Below are positions 1-7,401 of a stretch of DNA of 45,171 nucleotides, one piece after another; the first letter of the stretch is position 1, and every line of letters begins with the position of its first letter. The notes beneath the pieces were generated by a model that was not told the origin of the DNA, did not search any database, and saw nothing but the letters and a program-made list of their open reading frames with translations. The position numbers and the translations under genes are program-made. This DNA is from a bacterium (GTDB lineage Bacteria; Pseudomonadota; Gammaproteobacteria; Burkholderiales; Burkholderiaceae_C): the NCBI GenBank assembly GCA_030824555.1, contig JAVBXK010000074.1, positions 1 to 45,171 of the forward strand, read 5' to 3'.

Positions 1-82
1 TACCACTCGGTTTGAGGAAGCGTCGCTTGGCTACGAGCCCAACCGGGTGTTGGAGTCAATTGTTCTGCGACCACAAAAAACC

Positions 83-105
83 AAAGCCCCGATAAACGGG
101 GCTTT
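83..105 (-). terminator. Intrinsic terminator after fliD
   Basis: The arms AAAGCCCC (83-90) and GGGGCTTT (98-105) form an 8-bp stem. Read on the minus strand the hairpin is followed by GG and a run of six T, as expected for rho-independent termination. It lies 27 bases past the fliD stop. No fliS or fliT follows fliD before the window edge. Confidence 0.75.
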
Positions 106-131
106 TGAAGGCTATTTGCTGAGTGCTTGCG

Positions 132-1562
132 TCACTTGTTCCACTGCGCAACTTGTTGTGTGATGAATGAGTTCAGTGAGCTCAGTGTGCCCATCTTCGT
201 GTCCAGTGCATTGAACTGCGCATACAGCTGCGCTTGTTTTTTGGTCAGTCTTGAGCTGAACGCTTCCTGATCTTTGCTGTTGCGTGTGATGGCGCTTTGA
301 AGGGCCGAGCTGCGGCCAGAAATGTTGCCATCTACCCCGTTTGCCGTGCGAATGAAGTCGTTCAAGCGCTTTGCGATGCCGTTCGAAGCGGCAGAACCGT
401 TGGATGCAGTGAAAAATGTGTTCAGGTCTGACAAGTTTTCCAACGCGGTGCTCAGTTTTTTGCTGTTGGTGCTGAGTGAGCCATCCCGCTGCAATTCCAA
501 GCCCATGTCGCTCAGCCGTGAAATGGTCGTGCCCGTCGGCCCGTTGGCGCCCAGCATGGTTCTCAAGATGTTCTGGAGCCCTACTGCCGTGCTGTCGCCT
601 TGCAGCGTTCCCGCTTTCTTGCTTGCTGCATCGTATTTCGTGAGGTCTGCCAGATTTGAATTGACCTTGTTATAGGCAGTTTGAAAAGCATCTATTTTTG
701 CTTTCACTGCATCTTTGTCTACACCTACGGTGATTTGTACCGGAGACGTCGTTTTGCTCAGCAGGTTCAACGTCACACCGGGCACAGCGTCGCTCACTGT
801 GTTGGTTGCCGAGGAGACCGTGATGCCATCGATTGAGATATTTGAATTCTGGGCTGCTTGCGTTTGCGTCATGCCAAAAAAACTGCCTGCATTGATGTCG
901 TAGTCATACGCCAGCCCACCCACGCCAGTTACCCCATCTGTGATTTCTGAGCCCCCACCGTCAAAGCTCTTGATCTGAAAACCTGATGCTTCGCCCGTCG
1001 CATTGCCACGGATGAGCAGCTGGTCATTGGCGCCACTTTTGACCACAACTGCCGTCACGCCTGCTGATGCGCCATTGATCTTAGAGGCAATGTCGGTAAG
1101 TGTGTCTGTGGCTGCAATGTCGATGCTCACAGCCGAACCAGATCCGGCCGTGAAATCTGTGCCAGTCCATTGCCCCCCTTGAATATCAAGCCTGCCATCC
1201 GCCCCTATGGCAGAGCCAGTCGGTAGTGACGTCGACCTGATTGACTGGGCCTGAGCCATGTCGATCACATCCAGTGAAAAAGAGGTTGCAAGCGCGGATG
1301 ATGAAGCAGACCCAGTCACGGCACTGGTGTTATTGGATGCGAAAGTACGACCTTTCCACAGGCTGGCATCTTGCAGCGCAGCCGCCGCGTCCTGGAGCCC
1401 TGACAACGCTGATTTGACCGTGGAATATGCCGAGAGCTTGGTTTGAAGGCCTGATGCTTTGGTTTGAAGCAACGTAAGCGGTTGCTTCTCGATGTTCATC
1501 AACTGTGTGACGATGGATGTCACATCCAACCCGCTTCCGATGCCTGCAGATGAAATGGCCAT
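132..1562 (-). CDS. fliD: Flagellar hook-associated protein 2 (filament cap)
   Basis: FliD forms the cap at the tip of the flagellum and helps flagellin subunits fold into the growing filament. The 476-residue product has the FliD N-terminal motif near its start (SSAGIGSGLDVTSIVTQLM) and a coiled-coil stretch around residues 20-70. A flagellin-hook-IN-like segment lies around residues 150-205 (DTLTDIASKINGASAGVTA), and the FliD C-terminal domain fills roughly 250-460, ending in a helical tail. The ATG at 1562 is chosen because GGAGGA lies just upstream; an in-frame TTG at 1574 overlaps that ribosome-binding site and is unlikely. The gene follows fliC on the same strand, but a terminator separates them, so it probably has its own promoter, which I could not identify with confidence. 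Length is normal for the family. Confidence 0.95.
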   Translation of the reverse strand: MAISSAGIGSGLDVTSIVTQLMNIEKQPLTLLQTKASGLQTKLSAYSTVKSALSGLQDAAAALQDASLWKGRTFASNNTSAVTGSASSSALATSFSLDVIDMAQAQSIRSTSLPTGSAIGADGRLDIQGGQWTGTDFTAGSGSAVSIDIAATDTLTDIASKINGASAGVTAVVVKSGANDQLLIRGNATGEASGFQIKSFDGGGSEITDGVTGVGGLAYDYDINAGSFFGMTQTQAAQNSNISIDGITVSSATNTVSDAVPGVTLNLLSKTTSPVQITVGVDKDAVKAKIDAFQTAYNKVNSNLADLTKYDAASKKAGTLQGDSTAVGLQNILRTMLGANGPTGTTISRLSDMGLELQRDGSLSTNSKKLSTALENLSDLNTFFTASNGSAASNGIAKRLNDFIRTANGVDGNISGRSSALQSAITRNSKDQEAFSSRLTKKQAQLYAQFNALDTKMGTLSSLNSFITQQVAQWNK

Positions 1563-1665
1563 GACATCCTCCAATTGGTGTGAATACGGTCTTTATAACC
1601 AACGTGGGGCACGCCGGTCCATTGAGAGATACCGCAAAACTGACACAAACAAAACCATCCCAAGC

Positions 1666-1690
1666 AAAAAGCCGGTCACATGTGACCGGC
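1666..1690 (-). terminator. Intrinsic terminator after fliC
   Basis: A perfect 20-base palindrome (arms GCCGGTCACA and TGTGACCGGC, 1671-1690) is followed on the minus strand by five T (1666-1670). It lies 24 bases past the fliC stop and should end the fliC message before fliD. Confidence 0.85.
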
Positions 1691-1714
1691 CTCTTCATCT
1701 CAGGTGTGAACCGA

Positions 1715-2575
1715 TCAACGTAACAAGGCCAATACACCCTGCGGCAACTGGTTCGCCTGAGCCACCATGGCCGTGCCCGCTTGTTGCAGGATTTGTGCCC
1801 TGCTCAGGTTTGCGGTCTCGGATGCAAAGTCTGCGTCCATGATCCGGCCTTTGGCGGCTGATTGATTCTCCACTGCACTGCGCAAGAAAGAAACCGTGTT
1901 TTCAAAGCGGCTTTGCACGGCACCCAGTTTGGCGCGCGCTGTATTGACGGCAGAAATCGCATTGTCCAGTGCACTCAGTGTTGCAGAGTTGGCACCTGCT
2001 GCACTGATGTCCAAACCTGATGCTGCGCCCGCACCGAACGCGGCAGACAGGTCGCCTGTCGCAATGTTCATGTTTGCGGCGCTGACCGTGATGCGTTGTT
2101 CTGCACCACTGTTGGCACCCACTTGGAACGAGAAATCAGATGCAACACCTGAAAGCAGGGTCGTGCCGTTGAATGCAACTGCTTGCAAGCTACGTTCAAT
2201 TTCTGCGCCAAGCTGCGTGTATTCGTCATTCAGCTTGTCAATGTCACCACCAGTACCCGTGGTGTTGGTGCTGTTCGACGCTTGAACAGCGAGTTCACGC
2301 ATGCGTTGCAGCATGTCTGTGATGGTTGACATGCCTGCCTCGGCCGTTTGCGCCAGAGAGATGCCGTCATTGGCGTTGCGGATGGCGACGTTCATGCCCC
2401 GCACTTGTGTGTCCATTCGCGTTGCAATGGCCAAACCTGCCGCATCGTCTTTCGCACTGTTGACGCGCAAACCAGAAGACAGGCGTTGCATGGTTGTTGA
2501 CAGCGAAGCTGCGTTGGCCATCGTGTTGCGTTGCGCGTTGATGGACATCACATTGGTGTTGACGCTCATGCTCAT
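1715..2575 (-). CDS. fliC: Flagellin, short form
   Basis: This is the filament subunit, exported through the flagellar channel and polymerised outside the cell. The 286-residue protein has the conserved N-terminal D0/D1 helices (SVNTNVMSINAQRN, LSSGLRVNSAKDDAAGLAIA) and the C-terminal D1/D0 helices ending in ANQLPQGVLALLR. The middle, about residues 145-200, is very short, so the surface-exposed D2/D3 domains of enterobacterial flagellins (about 500 residues) are largely missing; such compact flagellins are common in beta-proteobacteria. The ATG at 2575 has AGGAG eight bases upstream. Only one flagellin gene is in the window. A sigma-28 type promoter lies about 190 bases upstream, giving a long 5' leader, and a strong terminator follows. 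Confidence 0.97.
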   Translation of the reverse strand: MSMSVNTNVMSINAQRNTMANAASLSTTMQRLSSGLRVNSAKDDAAGLAIATRMDTQVRGMNVAIRNANDGISLAQTAEAGMSTITDMLQRMRELAVQASNSTNTTGTGGDIDKLNDEYTQLGAEIERSLQAVAFNGTTLLSGVASDFSFQVGANSGAEQRITVSAANMNIATGDLSAAFGAGAASGLDISAAGANSATLSALDNAISAVNTARAKLGAVQSRFENTVSFLRSAVENQSAAKGRIMDADFASETANLSRAQILQQAGTAMVAQANQLPQGVLALLR

Positions 2576-2761
2576 TTTGATGCTCCTAAAAAGACTGATA
2601 ACTTGTTAGCAATCAGGCATTGCTGCCGATCCCACTGGCCTGCTTCCGCGGGCCTCCAGGGCCGGCTGGGCACCTGCATCGTGGTGTGTCAGGACTATTC
2701 CTGATGGATCCATGAGTGGTTGCTTGCCGGTCGACGAACCTGTATTAGCTCGTTGTAAGGA

Positions 2762-2788
2762 TTTTCGGGTGATACGCTGAAAACTTGA
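2762..2788 (-). promoter_or_regulatory. Sigma-28 (FliA) promoter of fliC
   Basis: On the minus strand the sequence reads TCAAGTTT, 11 bases, then CCCGAAAA. The flagellar sigma consensus is about TCAAGTTT/TAAAGTTT - N11 - GCCGATAA, so the -35 and the spacing are exact and the -10 matches at six of eight positions. Transcription would start near 2755, leaving a leader of about 180 bases before the fliC ATG. fliA itself is in this window. Confidence 0.75.
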
Positions 2789-3161
2789 GGCCCACGGAAG
2801 CACTTTTTTGCTGCAGATGCACCGTTTGTGACTTTCGTCAACAAATAGGCAACACACGTTTGGCCCGTTTGCTGTGTTTCGGCAGAAGTTGTGTTGCCTT
2901 GAGGAGGGTCTGCACAACCGCCGCCACAGCATCGCAAAAATGTGCCGTATGCACTTCTCTGGGGTCGTCTCCCCGCGCGTCATCTTTTTCATTTTTCGCA
3001 AGTTTGACCGACTCTTGGTGTCTTTCATCGACTGAAATGAGGGGTGCTTAGGCCGGTATTGCGATGCTTTGGGGTCAAACCCTTTCCCTTATCATCTGGC
3101 GGACCGTTCTCTTTCTGCATCAGGCGGTTCGCCATTTTTCATTTCATAACCTGGACGGGCC
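2789..3161. other. Gene-free region between fliC and motA
   Basis: About 370 bases without a convincing gene separate the fliC promoter from motA. A minus-strand open frame (2606-3028) has no recognisable domain and runs over the fliC promoter. The flagellar master genes flhDC, which often precede motA in Burkholderiales, are absent. The only structure I see is the inverted repeat at 2848-2898. I found no clear motA promoter. Confidence 0.6.
2848..2898. repeat. Inverted repeat upstream of fliC promoter
   Basis: GGCAACACA (2848-2856) and TGTGTTGCC (2890-2898) are perfect 9-base complements separated by 33 bases. It lies 60-110 bases upstream of the fliC sigma-28 promoter. It may be a binding site or an RNA stem; function unknown. 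Confidence 0.55.
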
Positions 3162-4019
3162 ATGTTTGTATTCATAGGCTGGGGCGTGGTGATCGCCTGC
3201 GTGTTCGGCGTGTACATCTTTCACGGCGGCAATATCCAAGTGATTTTGAAGGCTTTGCCTTTCGAAATGATCACCATTGGCGGTGCCACCATGGGCGCAT
3301 TTCTGGCAGCCAACAAAATGTCGGTGGTCAAGGCGACGCTTGCCGGTTTGGGCAAGTGCTTCAAGGGCAGCAAGTACACCAAAGCCCGCTACATGGAGCT
3401 GTTGGCTCTGATGTTTGACATCCTGCAAAAGGCGCGCAAGGAGGGGTTGATGGCCATTGAAAAGGATGTGGAGGACCCTCATTCCTCGCCGCTTTTTCAG
3501 AAATATCCCGCAGTGGGCAACGACCATCACGTGACGGAGTTCATCACCGATTACCTGCGTTTGATGGTGTCGGGCAACCTGAATGCGCACGAAATCGAGT
3601 CCATCATGGACACCGAAATCGAAACCCATCACCACGAAGCCCATGCGGCTGTGCAGGGGATCAGCCGCATTGCCGGCGGATTGCCTGCGTTCGGTATCGT
3701 GGCCGCTGTGCTGGGTGTGGTGAACACCATGGGCTCCGTGGGGCAACCACCAGCGGTGCTGGGGGGCATGATCGGTTCAGCACTGGTGGGTACGTTCCTG
3801 GGTATTTTGCTGGCCTACGCGTTTGCCGAACCACTGGGTTTCCTGCTGGAGCAAAAGGAAGACGAGGCTGCCAAGGAGTTGCAGTGCATCAAAACCACGT
3901 TGCTGGCCAGCATGCAAGGCTACGCACCCATGACCGCCATTGAATTCGGGCGCAAAGTGCTGTACTCCACCGAGCGACCCACTTTCGCTGAGCTGGAAGC
4001 TCATGTGAAGAAAAAATGA
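3162..4019 (+). CDS. motA: Flagellar motor stator protein MotA
   Basis: MotA is the inner-membrane stator subunit that, with MotB, converts proton flow into torque. The 285-residue product is the normal length. It has two N-terminal membrane segments (about residues 1-20 and 30-50, containing TIGGATMGAFLAANK) and a long cytoplasmic loop with the charged stretch RKEGLMAIEKDVEDP that holds the torque-generating Arg and Glu. Two C-terminal membrane segments follow (about 168-190 and 198-220), with prolines in GGLPAFG and VGQPPAVLGG. The start is the ATG at 3162, whose ribosome-binding site is weak (GGACGGG). motB follows after 52 bases that contain a small hairpin. Confidence 0.97.
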   Translation: MFVFIGWGVVIACVFGVYIFHGGNIQVILKALPFEMITIGGATMGAFLAANKMSVVKATLAGLGKCFKGSKYTKARYMELLALMFDILQKARKEGLMAIEKDVEDPHSSPLFQKYPAVGNDHHVTEFITDYLRLMVSGNLNAHEIESIMDTEIETHHHEAHAAVQGISRIAGGLPAFGIVAAVLGVVNTMGSVGQPPAVLGGMIGSALVGTFLGILLAYAFAEPLGFLLEQKEDEAAKELQCIKTTLLASMQGYAPMTAIEFGRKVLYSTERPTFAELEAHVKKK

Positions 4020-4036
4020 GCATAGTCTTCAATATA

Positions 4037-4059
4037 CAAAAGCGCTGAGCGCTATTTTG
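4037..4059. repeat. Hairpin in the motA-motB gap
   Basis: The arms CAAAAGCGC and GCGCTATTTTG form an imperfect inverted repeat between the motA stop and the motB start. On the minus strand it begins AAAATAGCGCT, which loosely resembles one half of the repeat family found elsewhere in this window (see 12614-12679). It could reduce read-through into motB or be a decayed repeat copy. Confidence 0.4.
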
Positions 4060-4071
4060 ACTGCATAAACC

Positions 4072-5004
4072 ATGTCGGGCGACGCCAAGCGCTTACAGCC
4101 GATCATCATCAAACGCATCAAGAAGGGGGGCCATGCCTCCCATGGTGGTGCGTGGAAGATCGCCTATGCTGACTTCGTAACGGCCATGATGGCGTTCTTT
4201 TTGTTGATGTGGCTGCTGGGCTCGACCACGGAGGGTGACAAAAAGGGCATTGCCGACTATTTCGCCAGTCCGCTGAAAATAGCGCTGATGGGGGGGCCTG
4301 GCTCGGGTGGCAGCAACTCCATCCTGACGGGCGGGGGGCGCGATTTGAGCGAGGCTGCAGGCAAGACGGACGGCGGTGATGGAGCCCGAACAGAAAAGCT
4401 GCGCGGTGCCCAGACCAGTCAGGCACTTTATCGCCAACAAGAGGCCGAACGGCTTGAGAAATTGCGCGACAAGATCGTGAATGTGATCGTCAATAACCCC
4501 AAGCTCATGGAGTTTGCCGATCAAATTCGCCTGGAAACATCTCCTGACGGGTTGCACATTCAAATTGTCGATGCGCAGAACCGGCCCATGTTTGACAGCG
4601 GTGGGGCGGTGGTCAAACCTTACATGAAGGAACTGGTGCGTGCTGTCGGCAGCGTGTTGACCGACGTAGACAACCGCGTGTCATTGGCGGGCCATACTGA
4701 CTCGGCCGCATTTGGCGGCGGGTTCGGCAGTTACAGCAACTGGGAGCTTTCTGCCGAGCGGGCCAATGCCGTGCGGCGCGAGTTGTTTGCTGCCGGTGTG
4801 CCGAATGACAAAATTGTTCGGGTGGAGGGACTGGCCTACAGCCAGCCCCTGGAGCCGTTGCACCCCGAGGCCGCCATCAACCGTCGCATCAGCATTGTCG
4901 TGATGACCAAAGACGCCGAGGAGCGGGCCAACCGCACTTACAAGGCGGGAAGTTTCGATACAGGTCAACCGGCAGAGCAAAATCTGCCCCAGGCCCGACA
5001 ATAG
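4072..5004 (+). CDS. motB: Flagellar motor stator protein MotB
   Basis: MotB pairs with MotA and anchors the stator to peptidoglycan. The 310-residue protein starts with a basic cytoplasmic tail, then one membrane segment (about residues 28-48) carrying the proton-binding aspartate Asp34 in AYADFVTAMMAFF. A Gly/Asp-rich linker and plug region covers about 70-130. The periplasmic OmpA-like peptidoglycan-binding domain fills about 150-285, with the motifs LAGHTDSAAF, NWELSAERANAVRREL and INRRISIVV. The ATG at 4072 lacks a strong ribosome-binding site. It is probably co-transcribed with motA. Confidence 0.96.
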   Translation: MSGDAKRLQPIIIKRIKKGGHASHGGAWKIAYADFVTAMMAFFLLMWLLGSTTEGDKKGIADYFASPLKIALMGGPGSGGSNSILTGGGRDLSEAAGKTDGGDGARTEKLRGAQTSQALYRQQEAERLEKLRDKIVNVIVNNPKLMEFADQIRLETSPDGLHIQIVDAQNRPMFDSGGAVVKPYMKELVRAVGSVLTDVDNRVSLAGHTDSAAFGGGFGSYSNWELSAERANAVRRELFAAGVPNDKIVRVEGLAYSQPLEPLHPEAAINRRISIVVMTKDAEERANRTYKAGSFDTGQPAEQNLPQARQ

Positions 5005-5088
5005 GCGGTAAAACGCAATTTAATCCGGTATAAACCCAGTGCATTGCAAGCCGACAGGCGCAGTCACTCACATGCCCACGGGGAATTT

Positions 5089-5475
5089 ATGGCTAACGAC
5101 CTTCGTTTTTTGATCGTTGATGATTTTTCGACCATGCGGCGTATCGTCCGTGGTCTGCTGAAGGAAATTGGTTACGTGGACGCAGACGAAGCCGAGGATG
5201 GTGCAGCCGCGCTGAACAAGCTGCGCAACGGCCGCTTTGATTTCGTGGTCAGCGACATCAACATGCCCAACATGAATGGGTTCCAGCTGCTGAAGGAAAT
5301 CAAGTCCGATGACAAGCTCAAGCACATTCCTGTGCTGATGGTCACCGCTGAAGCCCGCAAGGAAGACATCGTGCTGGCCGCACAAAGCGGCGCGGCGGGC
5401 TACATCGTCAAACCCTTTACCAAAGCCACACTCGAAGACAAGCTGGTAAACATCATCAAGAAACTGGGTCTGTGA
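5089..5475 (+). CDS. cheY: Chemotaxis response regulator CheY
   Basis: CheY, when phosphorylated by CheA, binds the flagellar switch and changes rotation. It is a single receiver domain of 128 residues. The acidic pocket Asp11/Asp12, phospho-acceptor Asp56 (VVSDINMP), Thr86 (MVTAEA) and Lys108 (IVKPF) are all present. The ATG at 5089 is preceded by GGGGAA; an upstream in-frame TTG at 5044 would add a non-conserved tail and is rejected. cheZ follows after 12 bases. The kinase CheA is not in the window. Confidence 0.97.
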   Translation: MANDLRFLIVDDFSTMRRIVRGLLKEIGYVDADEAEDGAAALNKLRNGRFDFVVSDINMPNMNGFQLLKEIKSDDKLKHIPVLMVTAEARKEDIVLAAQSGAAGYIVKPFTKATLEDKLVNIIKKLGL

Positions 5476-5487
5476 GGGAGTCTGACC

Positions 5488-6120
5488 ATGACCGGACAAG
5501 AAGACACCAGTTCGTTGGAGGCGCAGTGGGCGGAAGCCGCAGGAGACGAGGCCCGCTCCGCTGCCATGTTTAACCGGGTCGGACAGATCACCCGCCAGTT
5601 GCATGATGCCTTGCAGGAACTGGGCTATGCGGAGCGGTTGAAAGACACAGCTGGCGAATTGCCCGATGCCAAAAGTCGGCTGAACTACATTGCCAAACTC
5701 ACAGGCGAGGCCGCTGAAAAAGTATTGAACAGTGTAGATGCTGCCAAAGCCAAGCAAGACGAGGTGGTGCAGATCAGCCGTTTGCTTGAGTCGCTGTTCC
5801 CGGCCAAGCCGGCGCTGGCCGAGCAGTTGGCACGTTTGCGTGTGTGCGGCGAGCAGACAGACCAGCACCTGACCGACATCATGATGGCGCAGGACTTCCA
5901 CGACCTGACGGGTCAGGTCATTTCCCGCGTGGTCAAGTTGGCTGCGGCAATAGAAGACCAGCTGTTGCAGTTGCTGGTCGATGTGGCCCCCACGCCGGTG
6001 CAGCAGCCCAAAACCGACCCCTCGGACTTGTCCGGTCCGGTGGTCAACCCGGAAGGTCGCACCGATGTGGCAGCCAGTCAGCAAGACGTGGACGACCTGT
6101 TGGCCAGCCTGGGCTTCTGA
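5488..6120 (+). CDS. cheZ: CheY-phosphate phosphatase CheZ
   Basis: CheZ speeds up dephosphorylation of CheY-P, ending the switch signal. The 210-residue protein is nearly all helical. The catalytic motif is AQDFHDLTGQVISRVV, with Gln143 in the place of the E. coli catalytic Gln147 and Asp139 nearby. The last residues, QQDVDDLLASLGF, are the conserved CheY-binding peptide, joined by a proline-rich flexible linker (about 165-195). It forms a pair with cheY and is followed by a terminator. Confidence 0.96.
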   Translation: MTGQEDTSSLEAQWAEAAGDEARSAAMFNRVGQITRQLHDALQELGYAERLKDTAGELPDAKSRLNYIAKLTGEAAEKVLNSVDAAKAKQDEVVQISRLLESLFPAKPALAEQLARLRVCGEQTDQHLTDIMMAQDFHDLTGQVISRVVKLAAAIEDQLLQLLVDVAPTPVQQPKTDPSDLSGPVVNPEGRTDVAASQQDVDDLLASLGF

Positions 6121-6156
6121 TCCGCACGCCAAGTGCGGTGCCACACAACGAGATAA

Positions 6157-6178
6157 GCCGGGGGAACCCGGCTTTTTT
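6157..6178 (+). terminator. Intrinsic terminator after cheZ
   Basis: The arms GCCGGG (6157-6162) and CCCGGC (6167-6172) enclose GGAA and are followed by six T. A second small hairpin, CCGCAC/GTGCGG, lies just upstream at 6122-6138. Together they separate motA-cheZ from the flhB operon. Confidence 0.85.
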
Positions 6179-6238
6179 CATGCTTTAGTCTTTTGACCCC
6201 CGTCCGACAATGCAACGAACTTCCCACATTCACTGCAT

Positions 6239-7399
6239 ATGGACTCCAGTCAGGACAAAGACCTACCCGCCACGGAGCGACGGCTGCAACAAGCCCGAGA
6301 CGATGGCCAGGTCGCGCGCTCCAAAGACCTGACCAACCTGGCAGTGTTGGGCGGCGGCTTCCTGTTGCTGGTGAACTACTTCTCGACCGGGTTTGAACGC
6401 CTGATCGATGGCTTGCGCAACCAGCTGCGCTTTGACCACGCCAGTTTGCTGAAGGGCGACATGATGAGCGCTCATCTGATATCCGCGCTGACATCCAGCT
6501 TGATGGTGTACCTGCCACTGGCGCTCACGGTCATCGGTATCGCGGTGGCCGCCACGGTGGCGGCTGGCGGCTGGACCACCAGCACCAAGCCGCTGGCGCT
6601 GGACTTGAGCAAACTCGATCCATTGTCAGGTTTTGGTCGCATTTTCTCCAAGCAGCAATTTTTCGAGGTGATGAAGCTCCTGGCGTTGAGCGTCGTGATC
6701 GCTTCGATTGCCTGGGCGTTCCTGGCGGCCCACCTGGACGACTTTGCCAGCTTGCTGCTTCGCCCGTTGGACGCGGGGCTGGCCCAGCTGGGTGCCTGGC
6801 TGAAAACCGGCATCTGGCTGATGTTGTCAGTGGTGCTGGTGATGGCCGTGATCGACGTGCCACTGTCCCGATACCTGCATGCCCAGCGTCTGCGCATGTC
6901 ACACCAGGATGTGAAGCAGGAACACAAAGAGGTGGAAGGCAATCCGCAGATGAAGGGCCGCATGCGTGCGCGCCAGCGCGACGCCGCCAACCGTCGCAGC
7001 ATTTCTGCCGTGCCCCAAGCCGACCTGGTGGTCATGAACCCCACCCACTACGCCGTGGCATTGCGCTACGACGAGGCCACCATGGCCGTGCCCAAGGTCA
7101 TTGCCAAAGGCACTGACTTGGTCGCTTTGCAAATCCGTGACGTGGCCAAGGGCAACAACGTCCCAGTGCTCCAGTCCCCCATGCTGGCCCGTGCCCTGTA
7201 TGCGCACGCAGAGCTTGACGGCGACATCCCACCTGCGCTGTACACCGCCGTGGCACAGGTGTTGGCCTATGTGTATCAGGTCAGGGCTGCCCTGAAGGGC
7301 AAGGGCGTCATGCCAGCCGCCGTGCCGGTGCCCGATGTGCCGGTTGAACTTGATCCGCATCACAAACGCGCCCCGGCGCTTGAAACAGAAGAAGGTTGA
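6239..7399 (+). CDS. flhB: Flagellar export apparatus protein FlhB
   Basis: FlhB is part of the flagellar type III export gate and switches export from hook to filament proteins. The 386-residue protein has the N-terminal FlhB signature (DKDLPATERRLQQARDDGQVARSKDL), four membrane segments between about residues 30 and 210, and a cytoplasmic domain with the self-cleavage site Asn267-Pro268 in VVMNPTHYAVAL. The first codon is the ATG at 6239; no strong ribosome-binding site is seen. It begins the tightly packed flhB-flhA-flhF-flhG-like-fliA operon, with the flhA start 2 bases after its stop. Confidence 0.97.
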   Translation: MDSSQDKDLPATERRLQQARDDGQVARSKDLTNLAVLGGGFLLLVNYFSTGFERLIDGLRNQLRFDHASLLKGDMMSAHLISALTSSLMVYLPLALTVIGIAVAATVAAGGWTTSTKPLALDLSKLDPLSGFGRIFSKQQFFEVMKLLALSVVIASIAWAFLAAHLDDFASLLLRPLDAGLAQLGAWLKTGIWLMLSVVLVMAVIDVPLSRYLHAQRLRMSHQDVKQEHKEVEGNPQMKGRMRARQRDAANRRSISAVPQADLVVMNPTHYAVALRYDEATMAVPKVIAKGTDLVALQIRDVAKGNNVPVLQSPMLARALYAHAELDGDIPPALYTAVAQVLAYVYQVRAALKGKGVMPAAVPVPDVPVELDPHHKRAPALETEEG

Positions 7400-7401
7400 T
7401 C

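Noticed and set aside
2-163. Open plus-strand frame entering from the window edge and ending inside fliD
   Set aside because: It reads through the fliD terminator hairpin and overlaps the fliD 3' end; the residues match nothing I know. It could be the tail of an upstream gene, but the support is too weak.
2606-3028. Minus-strand open frame of 140 codons
   Set aside because: No domain and an unusual Cys/Arg/Lys-rich composition, and it covers the fliC sigma-28 promoter. Judged non-coding.
5010-5036. TATAAA before cheY as a promoter
   Set aside because: No acceptable -35 at 16-18 bases; cheY can be read from motA.
6185-6215. Possible sigma-28 promoter before flhB (TCCGACAA as -10)
   Set aside because: The -35 half matches only about four of eight positions; not reported as a feature.
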